Source: CAVPEV01 sp963703555
GTDB lineage: Bacteria; Actinomycetota; Actinomycetes; Actinomycetales; Cellulomonadaceae
Direction of reading: 5' to 3'
NCBI GenBank assembly: GCA_963703555.1
Contig: CAVPEV010000043.1
Coordinates: 124,001 to 188,000 of the forward strand
DNA: 64,000 nt
Under the pieces are notes generated by a model that saw nothing but the letters and a program-made list of their open reading frames with translations, searched no databases and was not told the DNA's origin. Every line of letters begins with the position of its first letter. Position 1 is the stretch's first letter. Shown here in pieces: positions 1 to 8,860 of the stretch. The position numbers and the translations under genes are program-made.

Positions 1-285
1 GCAACCGAGCAGCCAGACCCAGCCCAGGGTCCCTGCGGGCACGAGCACATCACCCCCGGGCCCGGGACGGGCGAACAGCTGGGCGGCCAGGACCGCGCCG
101 ACGCCGAACGCCACCAGCGGCCCCCAGCCGCCCCAGGCCCGGCTGAGCACGGCGCCGGCCAGCGTGAGGGCCAGCGCGAGGACCAGTCCCCACGGCTGTG
201 CCGCGCGGTGCACGAGGGTGCCCACCGTGGCCACGACCACCCCCAGCACCAGGCAGCCGGCGGCGCGCCCGAGGGCGGTGGACAT
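1..285 (-). CDS. Membrane protein, DUF6113-like (3' end cut by window edge)
   Basis: The reading frame begins at an ATG at 285 and stays open to the left edge, giving the first 95 residues. It is almost entirely hydrophobic (Leu, Val, Ala, Gly) with at least three likely transmembrane stretches and no catalytic motif. It lies 22 nt downstream of mshB on the same strand. In many actinobacteria a small membrane protein of the DUF6113 type follows mshB, so position supports that label, but I cannot confirm the family from sequence alone. Its function is unknown. Any other small integral membrane protein would look similar here. Confidence 0.6.
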   Translation of the reverse strand, partial: MSTALGRAAGCLVLGVVVATVGTLVHRAAQPWGLVLALALTLAGAVLSRAWGGWGPLVAFGVGAVLAAQLFARPGPGGDVLVPAGTLGWVWLLGC

Positions 286-307
286 CGAGGCTCGCACGCG
301 CGACAGG

Positions 308-1219
308 CTACCCGCGGTCCCGCCCGGCCCGGCGGTAGCACTCGGTGGGCAGCACCGGGGTGAGCACCCCGTCGCTCAGCGCGTAGCAGGCGACCAGCTC
401 GGCGCGCCCAGGCAGGGCGGTGACGGCCTGCACCTGGGTGGCGTGCGCCGCGAGCGCCGCCAGCACGCGGTCCAGCACGGGTGCCACGTCGACGCGCACG
501 TCCGGCTCGTCCGCCTCGACGAGGGTGGGCAACGGCCCGGTCGGCAGCCCGAGCCGCGGGTCTGCCGCGCGCAGCCCGGTGACCGTCGGGTCGACGGCGA
601 GCGCGGCCCGGGCCCGGCGCAGCTCGTCGGCCGGGACGACGGCCCACCACACCTGCTCCACGGCATGCACCGGGACGTCGACGGACCAGGAGGGGTCGGC
701 CGCCAGCGCGACCGCGCGCATCGTCACCTGGTGGGTGCGCACGTGGTCCGGGTGCCCGTACCCGCCGCCAGGCCCATAGGTGGCCACCACCCGGGGCCGG
801 CGCGCCCGCACGGCCAGCGCGAGCCGGCCGGCCGCGTCGTCCAGGTCCACCCCGACAAGGGCGCCGGCCGGCAGCCACTCCCCCGGCCCCGCCACACCGG
901 GGCCCTGCCACGCCATCCCGGAGTCGGCGTACCGCGCCGCGCTCGTGCGCCCGTCCGGCCCGGGCAGGCTGTCCAGGAAGTCGGATCGGCGCACACCCAG
1001 CGCGCCGAGCGCGGCGGCGAGCTCCTGCTCCCGGTGCGCGGCGAGCGCCGGGCCGTCCCCGGCCAGGTGCGCCAGCCCGGAGCCGATCACCTCGCCCTGC
1101 TCCCCGCGGGTGCACGTCACCACGTCCGCCCGCGGCCCCCAGGTCGCCAGCAGCGCACCGGTCGACAACGTCTCGTCGTCGGGATGCGCATGCACCACGA
1201 GCAGGCCGTCGGCGTCCAT
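308..1219 (-). CDS. mshB: N-acetyl-GlcN-Ins deacetylase, mycothiol biosynthesis (MshB)
   Basis: A 303-residue zinc-dependent LmbE/PIG-L family deacetylase. It removes the acetyl group from GlcNAc-Ins to give GlcN-Ins, the third step of mycothiol synthesis in the cytoplasm. The N-terminal motif HAHPDDETLSTGA supplies the metal-binding His and Asp pair, and the later GYGHPDH motif supplies the third zinc ligand. The ATG at 1219 lies 5 nt after the typA stop, so the two are probably co-transcribed. The paralogue mca is also in this window, but that enzyme has HPDDESSKG and HPDHAMCH instead, and the neighbours fit MshB here. Confidence 0.92.
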   Translation of the reverse strand: MDADGLLVVHAHPDDETLSTGALLATWGPRADVVTCTRGEQGEVIGSGLAHLAGDGPALAAHREQELAAALGALGVRRSDFLDSLPGPDGRTSAARYADSGMAWQGPGVAGPGEWLPAGALVGVDLDDAAGRLALAVRARRPRVVATYGPGGGYGHPDHVRTHQVTMRAVALAADPSWSVDVPVHAVEQVWWAVVPADELRRARAALAVDPTVTGLRAADPRLGLPTGPLPTLVEADEPDVRVDVAPVLDRVLAALAAHATQVQAVTALPGRAELVACYALSDGVLTPVLPTECYRRAGRDRG

Positions 1220-1224
1220 CCCGG

Positions 1225-3159
1225 TCAGGCGCGGCGGGCCCGGGCGAAGGCCTTGGCGCGGTCCGCCTGGGCGAGGATCACCTTGCGGATCCGCACGGTC
1301 TGCGGCGTCACCTCGACGCACTCGTCCTCGCGGGCGAACTCCAGCGCCTCCTCCAGCGTGAGGTGGCGCGGCGGCACGAGGTTCTCGAAGACGTCGGCCG
1401 TGGAGGACCGCATGTTCGTCAGCTTCTTCTCCTTGGTGATGTTGACGTCCATGTCCTCGGCGCGGGCGTTCTCCCCCACCACCATGCCCTCGTAGACCTC
1501 CTGGGTCGGGTCGACGAAGAACGTGCCCCGGTCCTGCAGGTTCGTCATGGCGTACGGGGTGACCACGCCGGGTCGGTCGGCGATCAGCGATCCGGTCGTC
1601 CGGGTCTCGATCGGCCCCGCCCACGGTTCGTAGCCCTCGGCGATGGAGGAGGCGATACCGGTGCCGCGGGTGTCCGTGAGGAACCGGGTGCGGAAGCCGA
1701 TGAGCCCGCGGGCCGGCACGAGGAACTCCATGCGGACCCAGCCGGTGCCGTGGTTGGTCATGGTCTCCATGCGCCCCTTGCGCTGCGCCATGAGCTGCGT
1801 GACCGCCCCGAGGAACTCCTCGGGTGCGTCGACGGTCATCCGCTCGACCGGCTCGTGCACCCGGCCGCCGATGGTCCGGGTGACCACCCGTGGCTTGCCG
1901 ACCGTCAGCTCGAAGCCCTCCCTGCGCATCTGCTCGACGAGGATGGCCAGGGCCAGCTCGCCGCGGCCCTGCACCTGCCAGGCGTCCGGCCGGTCGGTGG
2001 GCAGCACGCGCAGGGACACGTTGCCGACCAGCTCGGCGTCCAGGCGGTCCTTCACCTGGCGGGCGGTGAGCTTGTGGTGCTTGCCGCCGCGACCGGCCAG
2101 CGGGGAGGTGTTGATCCCCACCGTCATGGAGATGGCCGGCTCGTCGACGGTGATGAGCGGCAGCGGCCGTGGGTCGTCCGGGTCGGTGAGCGTCTCGCCG
2201 ATGGTGATGTCCCCGATCCCCGCGACGGCGACGATGTCCCCGGGACCGGCCTCCTCGGTCGGGACGCGCTCCAGGGCGCGGGTGGCGAGCAGCTCGGTGA
2301 TCCGGACGTTCTGCAGGCTGCCGTCGTGGCGCGCCCAGGCGACCGTCTGGCCCTTGCGGATGGTCCCGTTGAACACCCGCAGCAGCGCCAGCCGGCCGAG
2401 GAACGGCGAGGCGTCCAGGTTGGTCACGTGCGCCTGCAGCGGGGCCTGCGGGTCGTAGCGCGGCGCCGGGATCTTCTCGATGATCGTGGCGAACAGCGGC
2501 TCGAGGTCCGGGTGGTCGGGCATGGTGCCGTCGGGGGGCCGGACCAGGCAGGCGCGGCCGGCCTTGGCCGACGCGTACACGACCGGCACGTCGAGGATCG
2601 CGTCGAGGTCGAGGTCCGGAACCTCGTCGTGCAGGTCGCCGGCCAAGCTGAGCAGCAGGTCCGTCGTCTCGGCGACGACCTCGCCGATCCGGGCGTCCGG
2701 GCGGTCGACCTTGTTGACCACGAGCACGACCGGCAGCCGCGCGGCCAGCGCCTTGCGCAGCACGAACCGGGTCTGCGGCAGCGGGCCCTCGCTGGCGTCG
2801 ACCAGCAGCACGACGCCGTCGACCATGGACAGGCCACGCTCCACCTCGCCGCCGAAGTCCGCGTGACCCGGGGTGTCGATGACGTTGATGGTGATGCCGC
2901 CCGGCTGACCCGCGGCCGCGGCGGCCGGGCCCGCATAGTGCACTGCGGTGTTCTTCGCGAGGATGGTGATGCCCTTCTCGCGCTCGAGGTCGCCGGTGTC
3001 CATCGCCCGTTCCTCGACGTGGGCGTGCGCGCCGAAGGCCCCGGACTGCCACAGCATCGCGTCCACCAGCGTCGTCTTCCCGTGGTCGACGTGGGCAACG
3101 ATCGCGACGTTGCGCAGGTCGGCACGGACGGCCGAGGACACAGGCATGGGGTAGCTCAT
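1225..3159 (-). CDS. typA: Ribosome-associated GTPase TypA/BipA
   Basis: A 644-residue translational GTPase of the BipA family, which binds the 70S ribosome at the factor site and assists ribosome assembly and stress or cold adaptation. The GTP-binding motifs are clear: AHVDHGKTT at residues 22-30, DTPGHADFGGEV from 95 and NKVD at 149-152. The remainder matches the EF-G-like domains II, III and V and a TypA-specific C-terminal region, with normal family length. It is followed by mshB after 5 nt. The 72-nt gap upstream, after the binding-protein gene, contains a good -10 box, so it may have its own promoter. Confidence 0.95.
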   Translation of the reverse strand: MSYPMPVSSAVRADLRNVAIVAHVDHGKTTLVDAMLWQSGAFGAHAHVEERAMDTGDLEREKGITILAKNTAVHYAGPAAAAAGQPGGITINVIDTPGHADFGGEVERGLSMVDGVVLLVDASEGPLPQTRFVLRKALAARLPVVLVVNKVDRPDARIGEVVAETTDLLLSLAGDLHDEVPDLDLDAILDVPVVYASAKAGRACLVRPPDGTMPDHPDLEPLFATIIEKIPAPRYDPQAPLQAHVTNLDASPFLGRLALLRVFNGTIRKGQTVAWARHDGSLQNVRITELLATRALERVPTEEAGPGDIVAVAGIGDITIGETLTDPDDPRPLPLITVDEPAISMTVGINTSPLAGRGGKHHKLTARQVKDRLDAELVGNVSLRVLPTDRPDAWQVQGRGELALAILVEQMRREGFELTVGKPRVVTRTIGGRVHEPVERMTVDAPEEFLGAVTQLMAQRKGRMETMTNHGTGWVRMEFLVPARGLIGFRTRFLTDTRGTGIASSIAEGYEPWAGPIETRTTGSLIADRPGVVTPYAMTNLQDRGTFFVDPTQEVYEGMVVGENARAEDMDVNITKEKKLTNMRSSTADVFENLVPPRHLTLEEALEFAREDECVEVTPQTVRIRKVILAQADRAKAFARARRA

Positions 3160-3203
3160 TCCACGAGGGGCGGGGGAGGCGCGACGACGTCGAGCGCCGA
3201 CTG

Positions 3204-3209
3204 ATTCTA
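3204..3209 (-). promoter_or_regulatory. Candidate -10 box of typA
   Basis: On the minus strand the sequence reads TAGAAT, five of six matches to TATAAT, about 45 nt before the typA ATG. A convincing -35 element at 17 nt spacing is lacking; the best candidate (TGACCC) is about 19 nt away. It is one of the few AT-rich spots in the area, which supports a separate promoter for typA-mshB. Confidence 0.35.
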
Positions 3210-3231
3210 CCGGTCCACCACGCGGGACGGG

Positions 3232-5046
3232 TCAGGGCGTGGCGGTGGTCGTCGCGACCTGCCATCCGGACCGTGCGTGCGGGATCCCCGCCAGCAGCGG
3301 CCACGGCTGCACATCGGTGAGCCGGTCGGTCCGCCAGGCGGCAACGACAGGCAGCTGCACGATCGGCACGCCGACGGCGAGGCCGACGAGCCGCGCCTCG
3401 GCAGCACGCAGCGCGGGCACCGCGGCCTGGCGGGCGGTGGACCGCGCGATCGTGTCGAGCAGGCCGTCGAGCTCGGCGTCGGTCAGCCCGGTCCGGTTGG
3501 CCGTACCACCGGTCCGGTAGCGGTCCACGGCCTGCGCGGTCGGCGCGCGCCCGGTCCCCGCGGTGACCAGGGCCGCGTCGTAGTCCGCCGGAACCGCGCT
3601 GTCGACGGTCTGCACGGTGAACCCGGCGCGCTCGGCGGACGTCCGCAGCAGCGCCAGCTGTGCGGTGTGCCGGTCGGACGCCGGGGCGAGCAGCACCCGG
3701 ACCTGCACGGGGGACGTCGCACCGACCGTGGACAGCAGGGACCGGGCCCGCTCCGCATCCACCGCGCCGTAGGTCTCTGCGACCCCGTTCGCCGCGGTCA
3801 CGTCGGCGTAGCCCGGCTCCCCCGGCGCGAGCAGGAAGGCGTCCAGGGTCCGTGCCGGACCGACCCCGTCCGTCGCCTGTCCGGCCATCGCCACGCGCGG
3901 CACGACGGCCAGGAAGGCCTGGCGGACGGCGAGGGCACGCTCGGCGTCGCCGCCGTAGGCCGCGGGGTCGAACACGCCGCCGCCGGCCACCTGCAGCTCG
4001 AGCCGGTCGGACAGCGTCGAGGTGGTCACGTCGGTGCGCACGGCGGTCACCGCGCCGAGCGCCGACACGACGTCGGCTGCCGGCGTCGCAGCTGCGAGGT
4101 CCACGTCGCCGGCCGTCAGCGCGTCCACCTGGTCGAGGCCCGCCAGGTCCCAGCGCACCCGCACGCCCCCGGCGGATGCCGGGCGGTCGCCGCGGTAGCG
4201 CGGGTTGGGGGACAGCGTCGCCGCCGTGTCACCCAGCGCGGTGAGCAGGTACGGACCGGTGGACAACCGCAGCCCCTCGTCGTCGGGCAGGGTCCGGTAG
4301 TCGAAGTCGTCGTTCCACACCCGGGCGATCGTCGCCAGCGCGGTGGTGTCCGCGCCGGTGATCGCCGCCACGACCGCGTCCCTGGCCGCCGCCGGGTCCG
4401 TCATGCCCAGAGCCCGCTCGCCGACCACGTGCGCCGGCAGGTTGACGTCCAGCGCACGCGCCCAGTCGGCGATCGGGCGCGCATACCGCACGGTCAGCGT
4501 CGGCCCGTCGATCACCGGCAGCGCCGAGGCGTCGGCCAGGGTCAGCGCCGACCGCGCGAACGCCACCCCCGCGGCAGCGGTCGGGGAGCCGGTGCCCGCG
4601 CCGGCCGGGGCCTGCGTCGACGGTTCGGCCGGGGCCGTCCGCACGGTGTCCAGCTGACCGCTCAGGGCCGCCCACTCCAGGAGCAGGTCGGCCGGCGTCA
4701 CCGGTATCCCGTCCGACCACGTCGCCGTGTCGGCAAGGGTGTACCGCACGGTGAGCGGGTCGTCGGACACCTTCTCCACGGTGCCGAACGACGGGTCGGG
4801 GACCACCGTGCCGGTGACGTCCACAGTGCTGAGCCCGGACTGGGTCAGCGACGCCACGAGGTGGTCCGTCGGCGTGTCTCCCGTCGCGCTGGAGCCGTTC
4901 GCCGAGCTGAACGGCCCGTCGACGGCGATGGTCACGGGCGCCGGGGTGGGGCCGCCCCCGGGCGCACCGTCCGCACAGGACGCGCTGGCCAGGACGCCGG
5001 CGGACACCGCGACGGCGAGCACACGGCGCATCGGCATGGCAGTCAT
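3232..5046 (-). CDS. Peptide/nickel-type ABC transporter substrate-binding protein (SBP1)
   Basis: A 604-residue extracellular solute-binding protein of family 5. It has a basic N-terminus, a hydrophobic segment and a Cys at about residue 24. The lipobox is degenerate (ASASC, with Ser at -3), so lipidation is uncertain. The body contains family-5 features such as a SFGTVEKVSDDPLTVRYTL stretch followed by TWSDG. It resembles SBP3 (14857-16668) much more than SBP2, for example in DPSFGT/DTSFGT and LPAHVV. A GGAGGG ribosome site 6 nt before the first ATG supports this start. It follows the fused ATPase gene by 60 nt. The ligand is probably an oligopeptide, but that is inference. Confidence 0.85.
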   Translation of the reverse strand: MTAMPMRRVLAVAVSAGVLASASCADGAPGGGPTPAPVTIAVDGPFSSANGSSATGDTPTDHLVASLTQSGLSTVDVTGTVVPDPSFGTVEKVSDDPLTVRYTLADTATWSDGIPVTPADLLLEWAALSGQLDTVRTAPAEPSTQAPAGAGTGSPTAAAGVAFARSALTLADASALPVIDGPTLTVRYARPIADWARALDVNLPAHVVGERALGMTDPAAARDAVVAAITGADTTALATIARVWNDDFDYRTLPDDEGLRLSTGPYLLTALGDTAATLSPNPRYRGDRPASAGGVRVRWDLAGLDQVDALTAGDVDLAAATPAADVVSALGAVTAVRTDVTTSTLSDRLELQVAGGGVFDPAAYGGDAERALAVRQAFLAVVPRVAMAGQATDGVGPARTLDAFLLAPGEPGYADVTAANGVAETYGAVDAERARSLLSTVGATSPVQVRVLLAPASDRHTAQLALLRTSAERAGFTVQTVDSAVPADYDAALVTAGTGRAPTAQAVDRYRTGGTANRTGLTDAELDGLLDTIARSTARQAAVPALRAAEARLVGLAVGVPIVQLPVVAAWRTDRLTDVQPWPLLAGIPHARSGWQVATTTATP

Positions 5047-5106
5047 CCTCGTCCCTCCGGCGGCCCCGGCGCTGCACCGTTCACGAGCGCAGGCACCCGT
5101 GTCCGA

Positions 5107-6837
5107 TCAGGTGGCCGGCAGACCCGGGCCCAGCTGCAGCCCCGCCCCGGGGATCGCAGCCAGCAGCTCCCGGGTGTACAGCTCGTGCGGGTCGGCGAAC
5201 AGGTCGTCGGTGGTCGCGCGCTCGACGATCCTGCCCTGCTCCATCACGCAGACGTCGTCGGCGATCTGGCGGACCACCGCGAGGTCGTGGGTGATGAACA
5301 GGTAGGCGAGCCCGAGCTCGGCCTGCAGGTCGTTGAGCAGCTCGAGGATCTGTGCTTGCACGAGGACGTCCAGGGCGGAGACCGCCTCGTCGCAGACGAC
5401 GACCTCGGGCGACAGGGCCAGCGCCCGGGCCACCGCGATGCGCTGGCGCTGGCCGCCGGACAGCTCGTTGGGGTAGCGGCGCATCGTCGAGGCGGGCATG
5501 GCCACCATGTCCAGCAGCTCGCGGACCCGCCGGTGCCGGCTCTGCCGGTCGCCGACGCCGTGGGTGCGCAACGGCTCCTCGAGCGTGCGGTAGATCGAGT
5601 ACATCGGGTCCAGCGAGCCGTACGGGTTCTGGAAGATCGGCTGGACGCGGCGGTGGAACTCGAACTTCGCGGCGGAGTCCAGCTCGATGAGGTCCACACC
5701 GTCGAAGAAGACCTTGCCCTCGGTGGGCTCGAGGAGGTCGAGGATGATGTTGGCGACGGTCGACTTGCCGGACCCGGACTCGCCCACCAGCGCCGTCGTC
5801 GTCCCCCGCTTGACGGAGAACGAGACGTCGTCGACGGCCTTGAAATCCTTGTGCGCACCGGGCCTTGCGCCGCGGATGCTGAACACCCGGGTGAGGTGCT
5901 CCACCCGCACGACGTCGGGGCGCTGCTGGCTGACCCCCTCCCCCCGGGTCGGCGCCCTGAGCTCGGCGGCCGCACGGCCCGCGGCCTTGGCGCTCTGGAT
6001 GCGCTGCGACGCCAGGGACGGCGCCGACGCGACGAGCCGCTGGGTGTACGGGTGCTGTGGCTCGGCGAGGATCTGCCGGGCCGGACCGGACTCCACCACC
6101 CGGCCCTGGTACATCACCACGAGGTGCTCGGCCCGCTCGGCGGCCAGCCCGAGGTCGTGGGTGATGAACAGCACGGCGGTGCCCAGCTCCCGGGTGAGCC
6201 GTTGCATGTGGTCGAGGATGGTGCGCTGCACGGTGACGTCCAGCGCCGACGTCGGCTCGTCGGCGATGAGCAGCTGGGGGCGGGCCGCCAGCCCGATGGC
6301 GATCAGCGCCCGCTGACGCATCCCGCCGGAGAACTCGTGCGGGAACTGTCGTGACCGGCGCTCCGCATCGGGCAGGCCCGCCTCGGCGAGCAGCTCGGTG
6401 GCGCGCGTGTGCGCAGCCGACCCCTTGGCCACGCCGTTGGCGGTGAGCGCCTCCTTCACCTGGAAGCCGATCCGCCACACGGGGTTGAGGTTGGTCATGG
6501 GGTCCTGCGGGACCAGGCCGATCTCCTTGCCGCGCAGCGCCACGAGGTCCCGGCTGCTGGCCCTGGTGAGCTCGCGGCCGTTGAACAGGATGGAGCCGCC
6601 GGTGATCTTCCCCGTGCCGGGCAGCAGACCGATGATCGCGTGCGCCGTCGTGGACTTGCCGGACCCGGACTCCCCGACGATGGCGACGGTCTGCCCGGGG
6701 TAGATGGTCAGGTCCGCGCCGCGCACCGCGTGCACCGTGCCGGTGGACGTGGCGAACTCCACCTCGAGGTCGCGCACCGCGAGCAGCGGCGCGTCCGGTC
6801 CGACGGCCGGGGTTAGGGGCTCTGCGCTGTGGCTCAC
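5107..6837 (-). CDS. Fused dipeptide/oligopeptide ABC transporter ATPase (DppD-DppF type), set 1
   Basis: A 576-residue protein with two complete nucleotide-binding domains in one chain, which powers the DppB/DppC-type permease encoded upstream. Domain 1 has Walker A GESGSGKST (55-63), signature FSGGMRQR (169-176), Walker B LLIADEP (189-195) and switch FITHD. Domain 2 has GESGSGKST (352-360), LSGGQRQR (459-466) and CDEAVSALD (482-490), with Ala in place of the usual Pro after the catalytic Glu. Each domain keeps the peptide-transporter C-terminal extension (HPYTQRL, HELYTREL). The start ATG overlaps the permease stop by 4 nt (ATGA), so translation is coupled. Confidence 0.93.
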   Translation of the reverse strand: MSHSAEPLTPAVGPDAPLLAVRDLEVEFATSTGTVHAVRGADLTIYPGQTVAIVGESGSGKSTTAHAIIGLLPGTGKITGGSILFNGRELTRASSRDLVALRGKEIGLVPQDPMTNLNPVWRIGFQVKEALTANGVAKGSAAHTRATELLAEAGLPDAERRSRQFPHEFSGGMRQRALIAIGLAARPQLLIADEPTSALDVTVQRTILDHMQRLTRELGTAVLFITHDLGLAAERAEHLVVMYQGRVVESGPARQILAEPQHPYTQRLVASAPSLASQRIQSAKAAGRAAAELRAPTRGEGVSQQRPDVVRVEHLTRVFSIRGARPGAHKDFKAVDDVSFSVKRGTTTALVGESGSGKSTVANIILDLLEPTEGKVFFDGVDLIELDSAAKFEFHRRVQPIFQNPYGSLDPMYSIYRTLEEPLRTHGVGDRQSRHRRVRELLDMVAMPASTMRRYPNELSGGQRQRIAVARALALSPEVVVCDEAVSALDVLVQAQILELLNDLQAELGLAYLFITHDLAVVRQIADDVCVMEQGRIVERATTDDLFADPHELYTRELLAAIPGAGLQLGPGLPAT

Positions 6838-7787
6838 TGCCGGCGACCCTTCGGATCGAGGGCGTCGCGCACCACGTCACCCATCATGATGAAGCTCAGC
6901 ACCGTCAGGGCGAGGGCCCCGGCCGGGTAGAACAGCACGGACGGTTGGCTGCGCAGCGCGGTCTGCGCCAGCGAGATGTCCCCGCCCCAGGAGACGACGC
7001 TCGGCGGCAGTCCGACCCCGAGGAAGGACAGCGTCGCCTCGGCGACGATGAACGTGCCCAGCGACACCGTCGCGGTGACGATGACCGGGGCGGCCGCGTT
7101 GGGCAGCACGTGCCGCAGCAGCGTGCGCAGCGACGACACGCCCAGCGCCTTGGCCGCCAGGACGTAGTCGGCGGTCTTCACCGACAGCACCGAGCCGCGC
7201 ATGATCCGGGCGATCTGCGGCCACCCGAACACGCCGAGCACGACGACGACGGTGTAGACGTTGCGGTTGCTGCGGAACATCTGCATGACGACGATTGCGG
7301 CCAGCACCAGCGGGATGGCGAAGAAGATGTCGGTCACCCGGGAGAGCAGGGCGTCGAACCAGCGGCCGTAGAACCCGGCGAGGGCGCCGACGATCCCGCC
7401 GATGAGCACCACGGCTGCGGTGGTGAGCACTCCGACGATGACCGACGCCCGGGCCCCGTAGACGACCCGGCTGTAGATGTCGCAGCCCTGCCGGTCGAAG
7501 CCGAACAGGTGCCCCGCCCGCGGGCTGCCGTAGCTGTCCTGCAGGTGGCACACCCGGGGTTCTACCGACGTGAACCAGCCGGGGAACGCCGCCACCAGCA
7601 CGACCAGCACGATGAGGACGGCGGAGACCCAGAACAGCGGCCGGGTGCGCATGGTGCGCCAGGCCTCGGCCCACAGGCTCGCGGGCTCGGCAGTCTCGTC
7701 GACCCGGTCCACGGCCTCCAGCGGCGTCTCCTCCGGGTCGGCGACCCGGTGCTCCTGGTACGGCCGGATCGTCACAGGCTCAGACAT
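6834..7787 (-). CDS. Peptide ABC transporter permease, DppC type, set 1
   Basis: A 317-residue inner-membrane permease of the DppC/OppC family. It has an N-terminal cytoplasmic tail of about 45 residues, then a transmembrane helix and the extracytoplasmic region typical of DppC, then the transport core. The EAA loop that contacts the ATPase is visible as LAAKALGVSSLRTLLRHVLP, followed by the TLSFLGVGL segment characteristic of the family. It overlaps the DppB gene upstream by 8 nt and the ATPase gene downstream by 4 nt, so it belongs to the same operon. Confidence 0.93.
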   Translation of the reverse strand: MSEPVTIRPYQEHRVADPEETPLEAVDRVDETAEPASLWAEAWRTMRTRPLFWVSAVLIVLVVLVAAFPGWFTSVEPRVCHLQDSYGSPRAGHLFGFDRQGCDIYSRVVYGARASVIVGVLTTAAVVLIGGIVGALAGFYGRWFDALLSRVTDIFFAIPLVLAAIVVMQMFRSNRNVYTVVVVLGVFGWPQIARIMRGSVLSVKTADYVLAAKALGVSSLRTLLRHVLPNAAAPVIVTATVSLGTFIVAEATLSFLGVGLPPSVVSWGGDISLAQTALRSQPSVLFYPAGALALTVLSFIMMGDVVRDALDPKGRRQ

Positions 7788-8706
7788 AGCGGATCCTCGG
7801 GTCCAGGAGCGCGTACAGCAGGTCGACGAACAGGTTGGCGATGAGGTAGACGACGACGAGCACGGTGGTCAGCGAGACCACGGTCGGCGCCTGCCCCTGG
7901 ATGATCGCCTTGTACAGCGTGCCGCCGACGCCGTTGATGTTGAAGATGCCCTCGGTGACGATCGCGCCGCCCATCAGCGCACCGAGGTCGGCGCCGAGGA
8001 AGGTCACCACCGGGATGAGGGAGTTGCGCAGCACGTGCACGGTGACCACCCGCCGCCGGGACAGCCCCTTCGCGGTGGCGGTCCGGACGAAGTCCGCGGA
8101 CAGGTTCTCCGCCACCGAGGTCCGGGTCAGCCGGAGCACGTAGGCCAGCGAGACCGCGCCGAGCACCACCGCCGGCATGAGCAGCGTGGCGAACCGCACG
8201 TCGCCCCCCACCGTCGGCGGCAGCCAACCCAGCCGGACCCCGATGGTGAACTGCAGGACGAAGCCGATGACGAACGTCGGGATGGCGATCACGACGAGGG
8301 TGACGACCAGGGCCGTGGAGTCGAACAACCGGCCCTTGCGCAGCCCCGCCACCAGGCCGAAGACGATGCCGAACACCGCCTCGAAGACCAGCGCCATGAT
8401 CGCCAGCTTGAAGGTCACCGGGAACGCCGCGGCGATGACCGCGGAGACCGGCCGACCGGAGAACGTGGTGCCCAGGTCGAGGGTGAAGATGCCTTTGAGG
8501 TAGAGCAGGTACTGCACGATGAACGGCTTGTCGAGGTTGAACTCCGCGCGGATCTGCGCCGCCACCGCCGGGTTCAGGCCACGGTCGCCGCCCAGCGCCA
8601 GCACCGGGTCGCCGGGCAGGGCGAACACCATCGCGTACAGGAGCAGCGTCGCCCCGAGGAAGACCGGGATCATCTGCAGCAGACGACGGCCGATGTACCA
8701 CGCCAT
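7780..8706 (-). CDS. Peptide ABC transporter permease, DppB type, set 1
   Basis: A 308-residue permease of the DppB/OppB family. It starts with the usual first membrane helix (YIGRRLLQMIP), followed by the extracytoplasmic segment and the core. The EAA loop reads TATAKGLSRRRVVTVHVLRN and is followed by GGAIVTEGIFNINGVG, a DppB hallmark. I chose the ATG at 8706 because a GAGGAGG ribosome site lies 8 nt upstream; a longer frame from 8748 has no such support. It pairs with the DppC downstream. The SBP2 gene lies 154 nt upstream, separated by a long perfect inverted repeat. Confidence 0.92.
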   Translation of the reverse strand: MAWYIGRRLLQMIPVFLGATLLLYAMVFALPGDPVLALGGDRGLNPAVAAQIRAEFNLDKPFIVQYLLYLKGIFTLDLGTTFSGRPVSAVIAAAFPVTFKLAIMALVFEAVFGIVFGLVAGLRKGRLFDSTALVVTLVVIAIPTFVIGFVLQFTIGVRLGWLPPTVGGDVRFATLLMPAVVLGAVSLAYVLRLTRTSVAENLSADFVRTATAKGLSRRRVVTVHVLRNSLIPVVTFLGADLGALMGGAIVTEGIFNINGVGGTLYKAIIQGQAPTVVSLTTVLVVVYLIANLFVDLLYALLDPRIRYV

Positions 8707-8807
8707 CAGTCGGCCTCCTCGTTCGGTGTGGGGCGCCCGTGGCGGCACGAGCGCGCGGTTACTCTACGACGCCTCGCCGCAGAGCCCGGACCTGGGCGGT
8801 GGCATGA

Positions 8808-8845
8808 CTGCGGGGTGGGGGCGCAGGTGCGCCCCCACCCCGCAG
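8808..8845 (-). terminator. Perfect 18-bp inverted repeat after SBP2
   Basis: Positions 8808-8825 and 8828-8845 are exact reverse complements, separated by 2 nt. The transcript would fold into a very stable GC-rich hairpin 16 nt past the SBP2 stop and about 100 nt before the dppB start. No T-tract follows. It may act as a partial terminator or RNA-stabilising stem that lets the binding protein be made in excess over the permease, a pattern known for binding-protein transporters. That role is inferred. Confidence 0.6.
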
Positions 8846-8860
8846 CTGGCGAGATCGGGA

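Noticed and set aside
3277..6354. A 1,025-codon plus-strand frame antisense to SBP1 and the fused ATPase
   Set aside because: Low-complexity composition and a clear real gene on the other strand.
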